The notes under the pieces were generated by a model, which ran no database searches, had not been told where the DNA came from, and worked only from the letters and a program-made list of their open reading frames with translations. A stretch of DNA of 64,000 bases from Artemisia argyi. Taxonomy: Eukaryota; Streptophyta; Magnoliopsida; Asterales; Asteraceae. The stretch spans positions 170,869,718 to 170,933,717 of the forward strand of contig CM060704.1 in the NCBI GenBank assembly GCA_030686995.1, in the 5' to 3' direction. A program made the position numbers and the translations under genes. Below, piece after piece: positions 49,180 through 58,349 of this stretch (the first letter of the stretch is position 1; every line of letters begins with the position of its first letter).

Positions 49180-49967
49180 TGTTGGTTTTATAGACATTAT
49201 AATAATAGTCGTGTGTTAGGATCGAACTTGAGATCACGGGATTGCACATAATACGTATGAAGAGAAAAAAAAAATAATTATTTATAAAATGTTATAATTA
49301 ATTATTAATAAACACAAAACAAGTAATAGTAATTAGTATTTAATGATAAATGACTAATGACCTATTAACGAAGATTAGGAAAGTAATACTAAGGAAAATT
49401 TGGAAACAAGGGAAGGTTCCGGAATCCCCTAGGGGACTCTACAACCGATCGGCCAAGGGGAGATATTCCACCTCCTTTGTGCCTTGTGCTCCAAGTTTTG
49501 AATAGTATATAAGCAAACCCAAGATGCATTGTTTTCTCATAACTTATACACACATCTTGGTGTTTTCTCTCCTCTTTCTTGTTCTAGTCGATCCATCAAA
49601 CAATCCCTTTAGGAATTCGATTTTCTTGAATCAAAATAAGTTTTGTGTTTAATTACTTGCATAAACTTTTTCTTGAATTAGTACGTGTGTACAAGAACGT
49701 GAATCAAACACACTATTGTTTGATTTTTTGATTGAATTACAAAAGAGGTAAGGGGTAATTCTTGTAATCCGCAAACCCTAATTAGGGTTCTTGATTGAAG
49801 ATTGCAATTTGATTCTTGTTCGGGCTAGAATCACAAAGGTATGTTTACTATTTAAATATTGATTAATTAATTACATGTTATTTGATCTTGTTATAATTGC
49901 TTCCACTATGCTCACTTGATGTGTTTGGTTTATAATATATGAATGTCATGATATAATAATTCCAACA
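49180..49967 (+). repeat. Copia right LTR
   Basis: Same ends as the left LTR, with scattered substitutions and small indels. TATA box at 49506-49513. Confidence 0.95.
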
Positions 49968-50450
49968 ATATCTCTATAAAGTACGCCATCGTGTATCAAC
50001 TTTTTAGGCATCAAGGGTGCAATGTCAGCATAGAGCCTGAGAAGACTGAATAAAAACAAGCAAACATTTATGAAAATGCAAGCCAATGCGTCTTGGTCAT
50101 GATTCATATACTTGTGGTAATAACTAATTAGCAGGAATCATGGGCTCATTCTCTTTGAGCCGGCTGATCACCAAGGACTCAGATGATAAAACTTGTTCCA
50201 TGTTCATTGTTTAAGATAGCTTAACGGCAGCAACTTTTAATTTTACCTCCCCGTGCATTTGATAAAGATAAGTCTCAAAGTGGTGGTATGGTAAAGCTTT
50301 GGGCTTAAAATGACCGCCGGCTTATGGATTTTGTGACACTAAACACGCAAACTGGAACGTCGTTGATCCTGTTGTATGCCTCGTCATTGAAACTCTTGCT
50401 GATTTGATCTCACCCATCGTTTCTGACTAAGATTGCCACTCAAAATCGAA

Positions 50451-51148
50451 GTGTGTTTCATCTTTCTTTCTTACTTGATATAATCGAATACACTATTTTT
50501 TTTATACTTGTGAAAAAGGTAGGCGGCTGAATAAAGATGATTAAAAGAAAGCAATGGAAACTGTACGTTTAAATAAGGCATGCTTGTGATTTTTTCAAAT
50601 TTGATGGCATAACAATAAGTGACAAAATCTAAATAGTGCATATGAAGCTCAAGGTAACACCAAAAAAAAAATTTTGCTAGTTACTTATACTGTCAAGATT
50701 TTTGCTAAAAAATGATTAAAATAAATCATATTTGTCCAATTCTTTGTAAAGCCATGTAGGAGAAAAAGAAACAGAATTTAGAATGGTGAAAAACGTTTGA
50801 GCTACAACGCAAATAGAAGGGCCAAACTATTTAGGGCTTCAAGTGTCCCAAGCCCATAACTATCTGTATCATCATAATGATCTTGTCCAAAGAAAATGTT
50901 TTATGTGCCATGTTTTGATAAATAGTTATTATATTTACTGATTATTTAGTTGGTGATTAAATAGATTTTCGTGCTTAAATGTCTATGTGATTAGATAGAT
51001 TCTTGTTGTTGATCTTAATTGGTTCCCAACGGAAAAACAATCTCAAGAAGTTACTTGTGTGAGATATACAACAAACGTAACAAAAATAATAATAAACGGC
51101 ATTGATAAAATATTTACTTACTATTATCATTATAGCTACATATAATAT
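50451..51148. other. Intergenic spacer
   Basis: No gene or element that I can support. Confidence 0.5.
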
Positions 51149-51441
51149 CGGGGCCGTCTTTCAGGTGTACAAGGTGGGCGACTGCTCAGGGTCTCAAAAA
51201 TTTTAGGGGCCTCGTAATTTATCACGTTACCAATTATATGCATATGTACACATATTTTTCACAAAGAAAAACAATATTTTAATGAAAAAATATCTTAAAT
51301 AAGTAATATATTTAATTTTAGATAATTAATTGCATTATATCTTATAAACGGTGACACTTTATATATAACATTTTTCTCAAAAGACCTCATAATAATTTCA
51401 TCAAAGGCTCTCAAAATTTTTAAAAATTCAAAAACGGCCTT
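51149..51441. mobile_element. Possible MITE with ggccgt termini
   Basis: The left end ggggccgtctttcagg and the complement of the right end caaggccgtttttgaa are similar inverted copies about 290 bases apart. No clear target duplication was found, so the family is unknown. Confidence 0.4.
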
Positions 51442-52025
51442 GTAAAATATGTAAATATGGTGAGCTTAGAAAGGGGAACTCATTTCTTCATTGGTAGGTT
51501 CAAAGAACTAGAAAGATGCTTTTGTTATATATACAAAGTATTGTTTGTAAAGTAAATTGCATATCTAGAGATAAAAATTTGCTTAAAATCACATGTAATA
51601 AAAGAGTGAAAGTTAGTAAACAACAAAAAGAATAGAGCCCGATTCGCTTCACCTTTTCGTTGGGAATCAAATAATTAGTCGCTAATTATTTAAGAGTAAA
51701 ACACATGTGAAAGTGATATCTTATACTTTTTCCTTTGTGGATAAGAAGATTTAATTCCTATGCGGTTGTTTAGGACGCTTGTTTAAAAGAAATTTTCGTA
51801 TAAGAAATCTTAATCTTTTGGTCACAAAATGGTTCCGAGTTTCCACAACAAGAAGATACCTAATCCCATCAAGGAAGGGTATAGGAAGGGAGAATGTAAA
51901 CAGATCATATCCTTGCCACAAGATAAACCCGATTGTAGGGATATTGCTTCCAAAACGGCCTCCAGCAAATATACTTATTTCCAATACATTTTATTTCTCT
52001 GTTAAGATCATTTTAAGTATAGTAC
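51442..52025. other. Spacer with an unrecognised minus-strand ORF (51751-51984)
   Basis: The 77-residue minus-strand reading (MEISIFAGGRFGSNIPTIGF and onward) has mixed hydrophobic content but no family I know, and no supporting context. It is probably chance. Nothing else is visible. Confidence 0.3.
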
Positions 52026-52054
52026 TACTAATATAATTGTATATCACATTTCGC

Positions 52055-52206
52055 ATTTTTTTTAAACGGCAATTTTAACTAACTCACACTATTTAAACCA
52101 CAAATCTATCTCATATGTCCTAAGCAGGACTCAAACCCACAACCATTAAGTTGGAGAGTATCTCACACAACATGGGGTACCATTGAGACACCCACAAGCA
52201 CATTAA
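52055..52206 (-). mobile_element. tRNA-derived SINE with 29-bp target duplication
   Basis: The minus strand carries an A-box-like tgtctcaatggtacc (complement of 52176-52190) and a B box ggtttgagtcctgc (complement of 52124-52137), and ends in an A-rich tail (complement of the T run at about 52056-52063). The 29 bases at 52026-52054 recur at 52207-52235 with one mismatch, an unusually long target duplication. Confidence 0.85.
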
Positions 52207-52235
52207 TACTAATATAATTGTATAGCACATTTCGC

Positions 52236-52491
52236 GATTAATAATAAGTCTAGTTCTGATGGAGTTCTGGAGTGAATTTGCAACTTAAAAGAATCCTAAA
52301 ACAAAGACAAGTGAGAGCCACTGCCCTTCCACAATGTTTCCATTACTAGTTGAACCACCCAAATCATGTGTTCTTGTTTTTGCTATTCAATCTTATATTC
52401 CTCTAGTCTTTGTTCGTGTGGAATTTACTTAGTGCTCCGATACCCTGAGTTCAAGAGTCATCAGAACACTTGGTCGCAACTTTTATCACGT
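52236..52491. other. Spacer
   Basis: The sequence where the rest of DUF247-C would be expected shows no DUF247 similarity. No gene is seen. Confidence 0.5.
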
Positions 52492-53090
52492 TCATGAATG
52501 GGACTCACAAAAAACCCGAAGTTTGAATTCCAAGTGATCATAATGTGTTTGAGCATTTTCGCCCGATAAGACCTTATGGATTTCTTGCAATACAATAAGC
52601 GGAATCTGGTTCTCTAACTTGACCAAATCATTTGCTGCTATAGGAAGACCACATTTTGAAGAAGTATTAAGCTCATCAATCACGAAGATACCGTCAATAG
52701 CAAATACCCATGCTTGGCCTCGTAATCTGAATCTAGATAAGAATCATAGCATGCACATATTGCGAGAATGTTTTGTTTTGTTTTTTCAACAATTTGTTTG
52801 CAGTCATGAATTATTTGATGAAGCTTTAGTACTCTCCTCACGGCTGTGAGCTTCTTTTGCTCCATCTTCTTATAGATCTCAGGCTGAAAATGGTGGTTTG
52901 GACCGAGCCCTATCCATTGAGGGACGTATGCTTCAGGGTTTTTGGTTTTTATAATTTTAGGAACTTTATATATGGAAACTGGAGGTGTATCTATTGGGAT
53001 TGCAAGTTGGGTTTGTAAGGTTTTGCTAATTTGATCCACCCATGGTTTGTTGCCTATGTTTGGACTCAAAGATGGGTTTAAAGAAGCCAT
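52492..53090 (-). pseudogene. DUF247-C, frameshifted and truncated
   Basis: ATG at 53090 (MASLNPSLSPNIGNKPWVDQ). It has IGLGPNHHFQPEIYKKMEQK and then a single-base frameshift near 52722, within what should read AWVFAIDGIFVIDEL. The second frame continues with NDLVKLENQIPLIVLQEI and RVFCESHS, and stops at 52492. The region after residue about 200 is absent. By sequence it is the closest relative of DUF247-E (same MASLN start and GLGPNHHF and ENQIPLIVL blocks). Confidence 0.9.
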
Positions 53091-53639
53091 TTGGTACTAC
53101 ACAAAATTGGTTCTATGAATACAACGGTGTAAATATTTGACTTAATATAAACATATATGTTGTTACATAAGGTTCGTAGATATTTATATTTGTTTTTTGG
53201 ATATGAGATATTTATTCATTCCTGTAACAAGCTTGTGGTTAATAGTCTTAAAAAACTCATGTTAGGATAGCTAGTTATCCAATCAATAGTGATGTTTTAT
53301 CCTTTTAGTGATCTATGGCTTCGTTTCTTGACCTCCAACACAAGTTTGGTCCCTGGAGTAAGTTCCAACAGATACACTTCACGCGTCTTAAGTGTCATAA
53401 AATAACAACACATTTTTCATGCTTTTGTATATACATTGTAATAGTCACATGCACATTTCATAAAAAATCAGATCGATAGCAGCACACTTCTATTTTTCGT
53501 TGAAACAAAACAACAATGAGGTTAACAAATACGCATGCTGCTATTAGCTGTATGGAAATGGACATATATTGCTAGCTATCGTTGGAAAAAAGAAACATGT
53601 CTTGTTATTTCTGGTAATAGTCCAAATATATTGCTACTC
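53091..53639. other. Intergenic spacer upstream of DUF247-C
   Basis: AT-rich, with no gene or repeat recognised. Confidence 0.5.
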
Positions 53640-54008
53640 CGTATGAACGTAGTAGTTACTCGTAACCTCTCAACACTTGTATGCTGACTGCCTTGTTGCT
53701 AAATCTCTGTGGTCTGTAGTCACAAATCACAATTTGGTGGGGATTCAGTCACTACCCGAAATACACGATAACGTGTTTAATTTCTACCAAGTCCAAGCAC
53801 CTATGGTAGCATCCCCTGACAATGGGGTCAGACACAATCTTTGAGTAATCTATCAATCAATATCTCTAAGGATACTCCTAGGCTAAGTGTTAGTTTGGTG
53901 TTTATTAATTTATGTTCAACATGTGGATTAACCATTTAAGGTTGTATTGTTGCTTAATTGTTGTTCTTTTTTGGTTGTGTGGTGAGTAGGGAGTTGATTT
54001 TTGTAAGA
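53640..54008 (+). mobile_element. Possible LINE 3' part (RNase H-like tail), interrupted
   Basis: The plus strand reads HLYADCLVAKSLWSVVTNHN and onward, weakly like the C-terminal RNase H end of plant LINEs (NxxADxLA type). The matching 3' end may be 57752-57890, where ttcattaatgaaatattagt and ttcgttaaaaaa look like a plant LINE tail. If so, the Mutator-like element at 54009-57751 landed inside it. Confidence 0.35.
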
Positions 54009-54281
54009 GTTAATGGCATGTAATGGCAACATATTTTCTCATTTGTTCCATTATCACATACGAACAAAAAATATTACAACAATACCCATCCAACTTTATA
54101 AGTTTTGTTTCATTATCGTACGTTTGCTTACGTGGCATTACAGGCAACCTGCTACACCGGTAAAAAATCATTCATTGGAACATTTTTATATAAAAAAAGA
54201 CTTTAAAACACTCGTAATTGGTCAGTGTTGACTATCACTCCCTCATTTCTACACATCACTCCCAAATTCATTTCTAATTTC

Positions 54282-56840
54282 TTTTTTGGGTAAAAGGTCA
54301 ACGACCCGGTAAATATATTACTCCAAAAAACAGTTAAGTACAACGGATATGAGTGATTCTCATATCTCAGCCCGTTACATAGGCGAAATGCTTACATAAC
54401 AAGATACTTCCAATTTTCTAGACAAGAAAACAAACCATTAAAAGACTCGGACAAAAATATAACCTACTTCCTACGACCTTGGAGATTAAAGCCATAAATG
54501 GCGTTAAGAGCATCCAATTCCCCTGGAAGATCATAAATTTGCTTCGAGTAATCGTCATAGTCATCCAACTCATCTTCACGCTCATGACCTCCACCAAAAA
54601 GATTTGCAGATTCATCGAACGTGTTAAGAACCTCCTCCTCATCACTATCAGTAACCACAATATCACCCACCTTAGAGAATGGGTTAGCCCTCTTATTGGC
54701 AGATACAGACGGAATAGGAACACCTTTATCATCCAAAAGGGTAGCTTTCCCATCGATAAGTAGCTTTTCAAGCTTACTAATTTTCTCAACTATAGGAGTA
54801 GAACCACCTTCCTTAGTTCCCATTAAATCACTCACAAGGGGTTCTTGTGATGTAGTACCAGTCTTAACCAACGCATCCTCATTAACTTCCATTGTACATC
54901 CAGCATCCACATCCATGTTGGTGTCATCAGTAGGAATACCAGACGTATCCGTATCATCCATATTAAGAGCATCAAACTGGTTAGATGTAGAGATCGTTGT
55001 ACCACTAGAACTAGCCACATCAGGAGTCTTCTTCTTATTGCCACCAACATTCTTGGGTTCAGGAGGAGTCTGTTTGGGTTGATACTGAAACTTCTTACCC
55101 ACAACAGGTTTAGTAAACCCTCCTTTACCCGGAATTGTAGAACCACCTTGTTTTCCTTTCTTCCTGTTATTGACAGTCATGAAACTATCATTAACAGGCT
55201 TAGTAGGCTGAACATGAGGTATAACAACCTTAGGGCAGTCAATCAGAGTATGTCCAAATACCTTGCATTTATCACAGCGAGGTGGTTTCCATTCATATTC
55301 AACCCGGATCTTTTCAATAGTCGAACCCGTACCATCAAGTAGAGGAATCTCAACAGTGAGACTATCCTTCAATACCTCGTCCGACTTTACTTCAATCATA
55401 CACCTAGCAAAGCTACTCCGGCCCCAAGATTCCTTGCACATTTGACTAGTAAAGGCATCTAACCTTTTGGGCGTCCCAATCACAGTAGCAAGCAGGCTAA
55501 GTCCGTCATCGGAGAACATAGCTAATGGAACATCATGGAATTTAACCCACACCGGAATGTTAGTCAAATCCTCTTTAAGCAAGTTGGTGTTCAATGTCCA
55601 TGGTTTAAGTATAATAGGGACATTACGAATCAACCAAGGACCATTATCAAGGACATCATCGACACCTTTCTTCGAAGAAAACTTGAAGAAAAAGAAACCC
55701 TTAGCATTCATCATAACCTTTTGCAAACCATACTTAGCCCACGCATTGCGAACATAATAATCAACAACAGGAAAAGCAAGGCGTTGACCAAGGAAGTATC
55801 CGTAGAGAGTATTCTCGAACCTCATGTTAACCTCTTGCACAACATTCATTGGGACTGATAAATCAACATCAGCCTTCTTCTTGCTACATTCCAACCTACG
55901 AAAGTTTGAATCATGTTTCAGAGGTTCATTAGAAGTAGCACCCGCGTAAGAAATCAACTTCACTCCCGTACCATTAGTAGTATCAACCTTGTGAGCATTA
56001 GGGCCAGAAGTTACACTCTTATTCATAGTCTCATTAATCCCATACGAAGGAGGATTAACTTCATTAGCTCCAATCTCACTATGAATTTTATTCATGGCCT
56101 CATCAAAATTCTGATGCGCATTATCAATCAAGTGCTTGACATGAACAGCACTTGTACTCCGCACCAAGTCGTCATCATGTGATGTATCTTTCGTAAGTGG
56201 AATCGGCTCCACATACTGATCAGGTACATCATCCACATTCAAACTAACACTGCTAGGGTTCATCATTGAGGGTGAACTCAACTCCCCAAAGCTAGTAGTG
56301 TCCTTTTGCATATTCCCAAGGGAAACCGGCTCAACATCAACATTAATATTCCCTTTAGACTTAGAAGCATCAGTTGTAACCTTCGAATTCAAAAAACCCT
56401 TATTAATCATCTCTCAACAACCCACGAACAGAAACCCTAATAACAACTAGCACGCATGCAAACAGGATCTAAGAATAAAAACCCTAATCGCTTAGGGTTT
56501 TGAGGTTAAACGCCCAAACAACTAACCACCCTCCATGCAATTCGATCAAGTTATATGATAGTACTACAATAACAGGACCTGATCGAAGTGATAAACCAAC
56601 TGTCCTAGTCGATTAGTAAAAAAGGTTAGATCGAATATAGAGTAATGAATGAACGAATTGATGTAACCTTATAAGCAGCACCACGATTCAAAGAAAAACC
56701 CTTATAGAACAATCACACAAAGATCAAGAATCAAAGATGCAGGATCGATTGGAATTGAATGAATGAAAAGTCGATGATGTGAGGGTTTTTTTTTGAATCG
56801 CCAGATAGAGAGTCGTACTTAGGGTGAGGGTTCTTTCTTC
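54282..56840 (-). mobile_element. Complete ORF1-only LINE (non-autonomous), 17-bp target duplication
   Basis: The 17 bases aattcatttctaatttc flank it exactly (54265-54281, 56841-56857), so both ends are original. On the minus strand it has a 430-bp leader, one ORF (56410-54464) and a 180-bp trailer that ends ttacccaaaaaag in a short A tail. There is no endonuclease or reverse transcriptase ORF. A second copy (62873-63438) has the same 3' trailer and is 5'-truncated, as expected for target-primed reverse transcription. It must borrow enzymes from an autonomous LINE (inference). Confidence 0.92.
54464..56410 (-). CDS. LINE ORF1 protein (DUF4283 and CCHC knuckle), 648 aa, intact
   Basis: Intact frame from ATG 56410. 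Residues about 185-300 match the DUF4283 domain of plant L1-type ORF1 proteins (LYGYFLGQRLAFPVVDYYVR, GPWLIRNVPIILKPW, IPVWVKFHDVPL). A CCHC knuckle (CDKCKVFGHTLIDC, C-x2-C-x4-H-x4-C) lies at about 379-392 after YEWKPPR, as in zf-CCHC_4. The N-terminal 170 residues are polar. The C-terminal part is acidic (ESANLFGGGHEREDELDDYD) and ends AIYGFNLQGRRK. Its role would be to bind element RNA. The uninterrupted frame in an element without an RT suggests recent activity or selection through trans-mobilisation. Confidence 0.9.
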   Translation of the reverse strand: MINKGFLNSKVTTDASKSKGNINVDVEPVSLGNMQKDTTSFGELSSPSMMNPSSVSLNVDDVPDQYVEPIPLTKDTSHDDDLVRSTSAVHVKHLIDNAHQNFDEAMNKIHSEIGANEVNPPSYGINETMNKSVTSGPNAHKVDTTNGTGVKLISYAGATSNEPLKHDSNFRRLECSKKKADVDLSVPMNVVQEVNMRFENTLYGYFLGQRLAFPVVDYYVRNAWAKYGLQKVMMNAKGFFFFKFSSKKGVDDVLDNGPWLIRNVPIILKPWTLNTNLLKEDLTNIPVWVKFHDVPLAMFSDDGLSLLATVIGTPKRLDAFTSQMCKESWGRSSFARCMIEVKSDEVLKDSLTVEIPLLDGTGSTIEKIRVEYEWKPPRCDKCKVFGHTLIDCPKVVIPHVQPTKPVNDSFMTVNNRKKGKQGGSTIPGKGGFTKPVVGKKFQYQPKQTPPEPKNVGGNKKKTPDVASSSGTTISTSNQFDALNMDDTDTSGIPTDDTNMDVDAGCTMEVNEDALVKTGTTSQEPLVSDLMGTKEGGSTPIVEKISKLEKLLIDGKATLLDDKGVPIPSVSANKRANPFSKVGDIVVTDSDEEEVLNTFDESANLFGGGHEREDELDDYDDYSKQIYDLPGELDALNAIYGFNLQGRRK

Positions 56841-56872
56841 AATTCATTTCTAATTTCATGGTACTATACAAT

Positions 56873-57085
56873 ATGAAATCTGATTCATCATACTCTTCAC
56901 CAAAGCCAACAATCCCTCCACGTCGTGGTCAAATAAAGCGTCGAATCATTGGCCAGTTACTTAATTCCGTTGCGAACATGATATCGATTAAGAAGAAGAA
57001 TAAAAATGATCGAAATGAAGTTGACGGTTTTAGCTCAACGTGTAATAGTTCGCCGTTATCTCCTGATGATGGTTCCGGTAAATGA
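56873..57085 (+). CDS. Small conserved plant protein or captured fragment (70 aa)
   Basis: From ATG 56873 it reads MKSDSSYSSPKPTIPPRRGQ, IKRRIIGQLLNSVANMIS and a Lys/Asn-rich and Ser/Pro tail to a TGA. An in-frame ATG also exists at 56858, within the target site. The PPRRGQIK-type start recalls a small uncharacterised plant protein family (recall only, function unknown). It lies inside the Mutator-like element, and the LINE has landed immediately upstream of it. It may therefore be a captured gene piece with no promoter of its own. Confidence 0.4.
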   Translation: MKSDSSYSSPKPTIPPRRGQIKRRIIGQLLNSVANMISIKKKNKNDRNEVDGFSSTCNSSPLSPDDGSGK

Positions 57086-57648
57086 CCCATCCGATGGTTG
57101 TGGCTGTAACAACTAACAACCATTCGTTTGCCTAACTGCCGCTCATATGCTCCAACAAAAGCCAGCCATTCATCTTCTCCGCGGATGGTTTTCGGCCATC
57201 TCCGGCAACCCACCTACTCTCATCTTTAAAAAAAATGCCGCCACAACTGCCATGACCGGCCACAAAATGAGGCGTTTCAGATCTGTTAATATGTTAAAAC
57301 GACACAAGATTGCCTAAAAGTCTAAAACGACACTTTTTGTTCATATATTGTATATAGGCAAAACCCTTAATATATTGGTTGCAGTGTATTTATTTGGTGG
57401 TAAATTAAGATAAAGATTTTTGAATGTGGAATCGTTCTATAAAACTCGTATGAATGTGGGATAGTTTGAATCTATAGTTTGAATTTTGATAAGTTTTATA
57501 AAAAAGAAAGAAAGAATAGTAGTGGTGGTGAACATGGTGGAAGTGGCCAGAAAATTTAAGTTAGGAAGAAGATGAAAAATGTTGTATATTTGTGAGGGTG
57601 GGACCCATTTGGTATTTTGTAGGTAAAAAAGATAAATTTGTTGATATC
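57086..57648. other. Interior of the Mutator-like element
   Basis: No further coding sequence is supported. There is some cgg/gcc-rich sequence (57100-57270) and then AT-rich DNA up to the right inverted terminus. Confidence 0.45.
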
Positions 57649-57751
57649 AACACAAAACTTATAAAGTTGGATGGGTATTTTTGTAATATTTTGTGTTCAT
57701 ATATAATAATGGAACAAATGAGAAAGTATGTTGCTATTACACGCCATTAAC

Positions 57752-57890
57752 TTTTTTTTTTAACTTGGGGGTGTTCATCCCCATACTTGTTACTCTATGG
57801 TGTCTTTGTGTTGTTTGGTGATTTAATATTCTTAGCTTCTTGTGCTAGTCTTTATTCATTAATGAAATATTAGTTTCGTTAAAAAAACTA
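57752..57890 (+). mobile_element. Possible LINE 3' terminus
   Basis: It reads gtgttgtttggtgatttaat, then cattaatgaaatattagt and ttcgttaaaaaaact, a pattern I associate with plant LINE 3' ends. The A run abuts the DUF247-D remnant. Confidence 0.45.
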
Positions 57891-57894
57891 ATTC

Positions 57895-58140
57895 TTGAAA
57901 AGGCTTTGGTCGAAAAAGGCTAAGCCAAAGCAATCTTGTAAATTTCCCATGTGATATAAATGTGGATCTATGTAACGGTAGGGACCTAAAGCAATCGCTT
58001 GAGGAAGATAAGCCTCGGTAATTGATTTCGGAATATTGTAAAAAGAATTGGGTTTTCTTCTGATACGTCAATCGCATGGTGACTTCCTTGATGCAATTCT
58101 TGATGATTTGATCAATCCATCTTTGCTCTTTGGAGGCCAA
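57895..58140 (-). pseudogene. DUF247-D, N-terminal scrap with lost start codon
   Basis: The minus strand reads ASKEQRWIDQIIKNCIKEVT, then after a frameshift NSFYNIPKSITEAYLPQAIA and LGPYRYIDPHLYHMGNLQD. This is the N-terminal DUF247 block (IPKxIxEAYxPxxIxLGPxHH). The position of the expected ATG (58140-58138) is TTG. The sequence ends where the LINE tail begins, so everything downstream is missing. Confidence 0.8.
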
Positions 58141-58349
58141 AAGAAATATGTTGTTTTTGGACGGACGCTTGGATTTGAGTTTAATTTTTATGTTATTAAC
58201 TATGTGTCATGTTCAGTTTTCCAACTTTGTAAGACATAGCATTAAATTGTTTTAAGGAGTAAGAATTCGTATAACATCGACATATATATTTGTACGCAAA
58301 TAATTTCAAAGAATGATTGAAGTGACCTAGCTAACGACCAATATAATGT

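Larger units (their letters stand above)
41904..49967 (+). mobile_element. Ty1/copia LTR retrotransposon, near-complete, polyprotein broken
   Basis: The LTRs 41904-42697 (794 bp) and 49180-49967 (788 bp) both start TGTTGG and end CCAACA, and differ by a few percent by eye. The 5-bp target duplication atatc lies at 41899-41903 and 49968-49972. The primer site follows the left LTR and the purine tract aagtgggagc precedes the right LTR. Domain order is gag, protease, integrase, reverse transcriptase, RNase H, which defines copia. Two frameshifts and two stops in the polyprotein make it defective. Confidence 0.97.
41566..50450 (-). pseudogene. DUF247-B, decayed and split by a copia element
   Basis: The minus-strand coding traces run from about 50450 (QKRWV, then VTKSI, PKALPYHHFETYLYQMHGE, DALACIFINVC, LLRLYADIAPL, HDGVLYRDM) to the copia insertion. 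They resume at 41903 with MIMLVNQIHLCFLNEI, then HVH-type spacer, LLDLMYQLIVNN, and end near 41566. These match the N-terminal and central DUF247 blocks in order, but in several frames. The C-terminal half is missing. The split falls within RDMIMLxNQI, and the 5-bp duplication atatc restores continuity. The open part left of the insertion is 41566-41903. Confidence 0.8.
54009..57751. mobile_element. Mutator-like element with roughly 103-bp inverted termini, hosting a LINE
   Basis: 54009-54111 and the complement of 57649-57751 are about 90% identical by eye. Both start gttaatggc and contain tttctcatttgttccatta and acccatccaactttataag. Without the nested LINE and its 17-bp duplication the element is about 1.2 kb. 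It includes a short gene-like segment (56858-57085), so it may be a gene-capturing element. No transposase is visible. A clean 9-bp duplication could not be found because the right flank is poly-T. Confidence 0.7.

Noticed and set aside
54621..55082. 153-aa plus-strand ORF and neighbours
   Set aside because: Antisense shadows of the LINE ORF1 coding frame.
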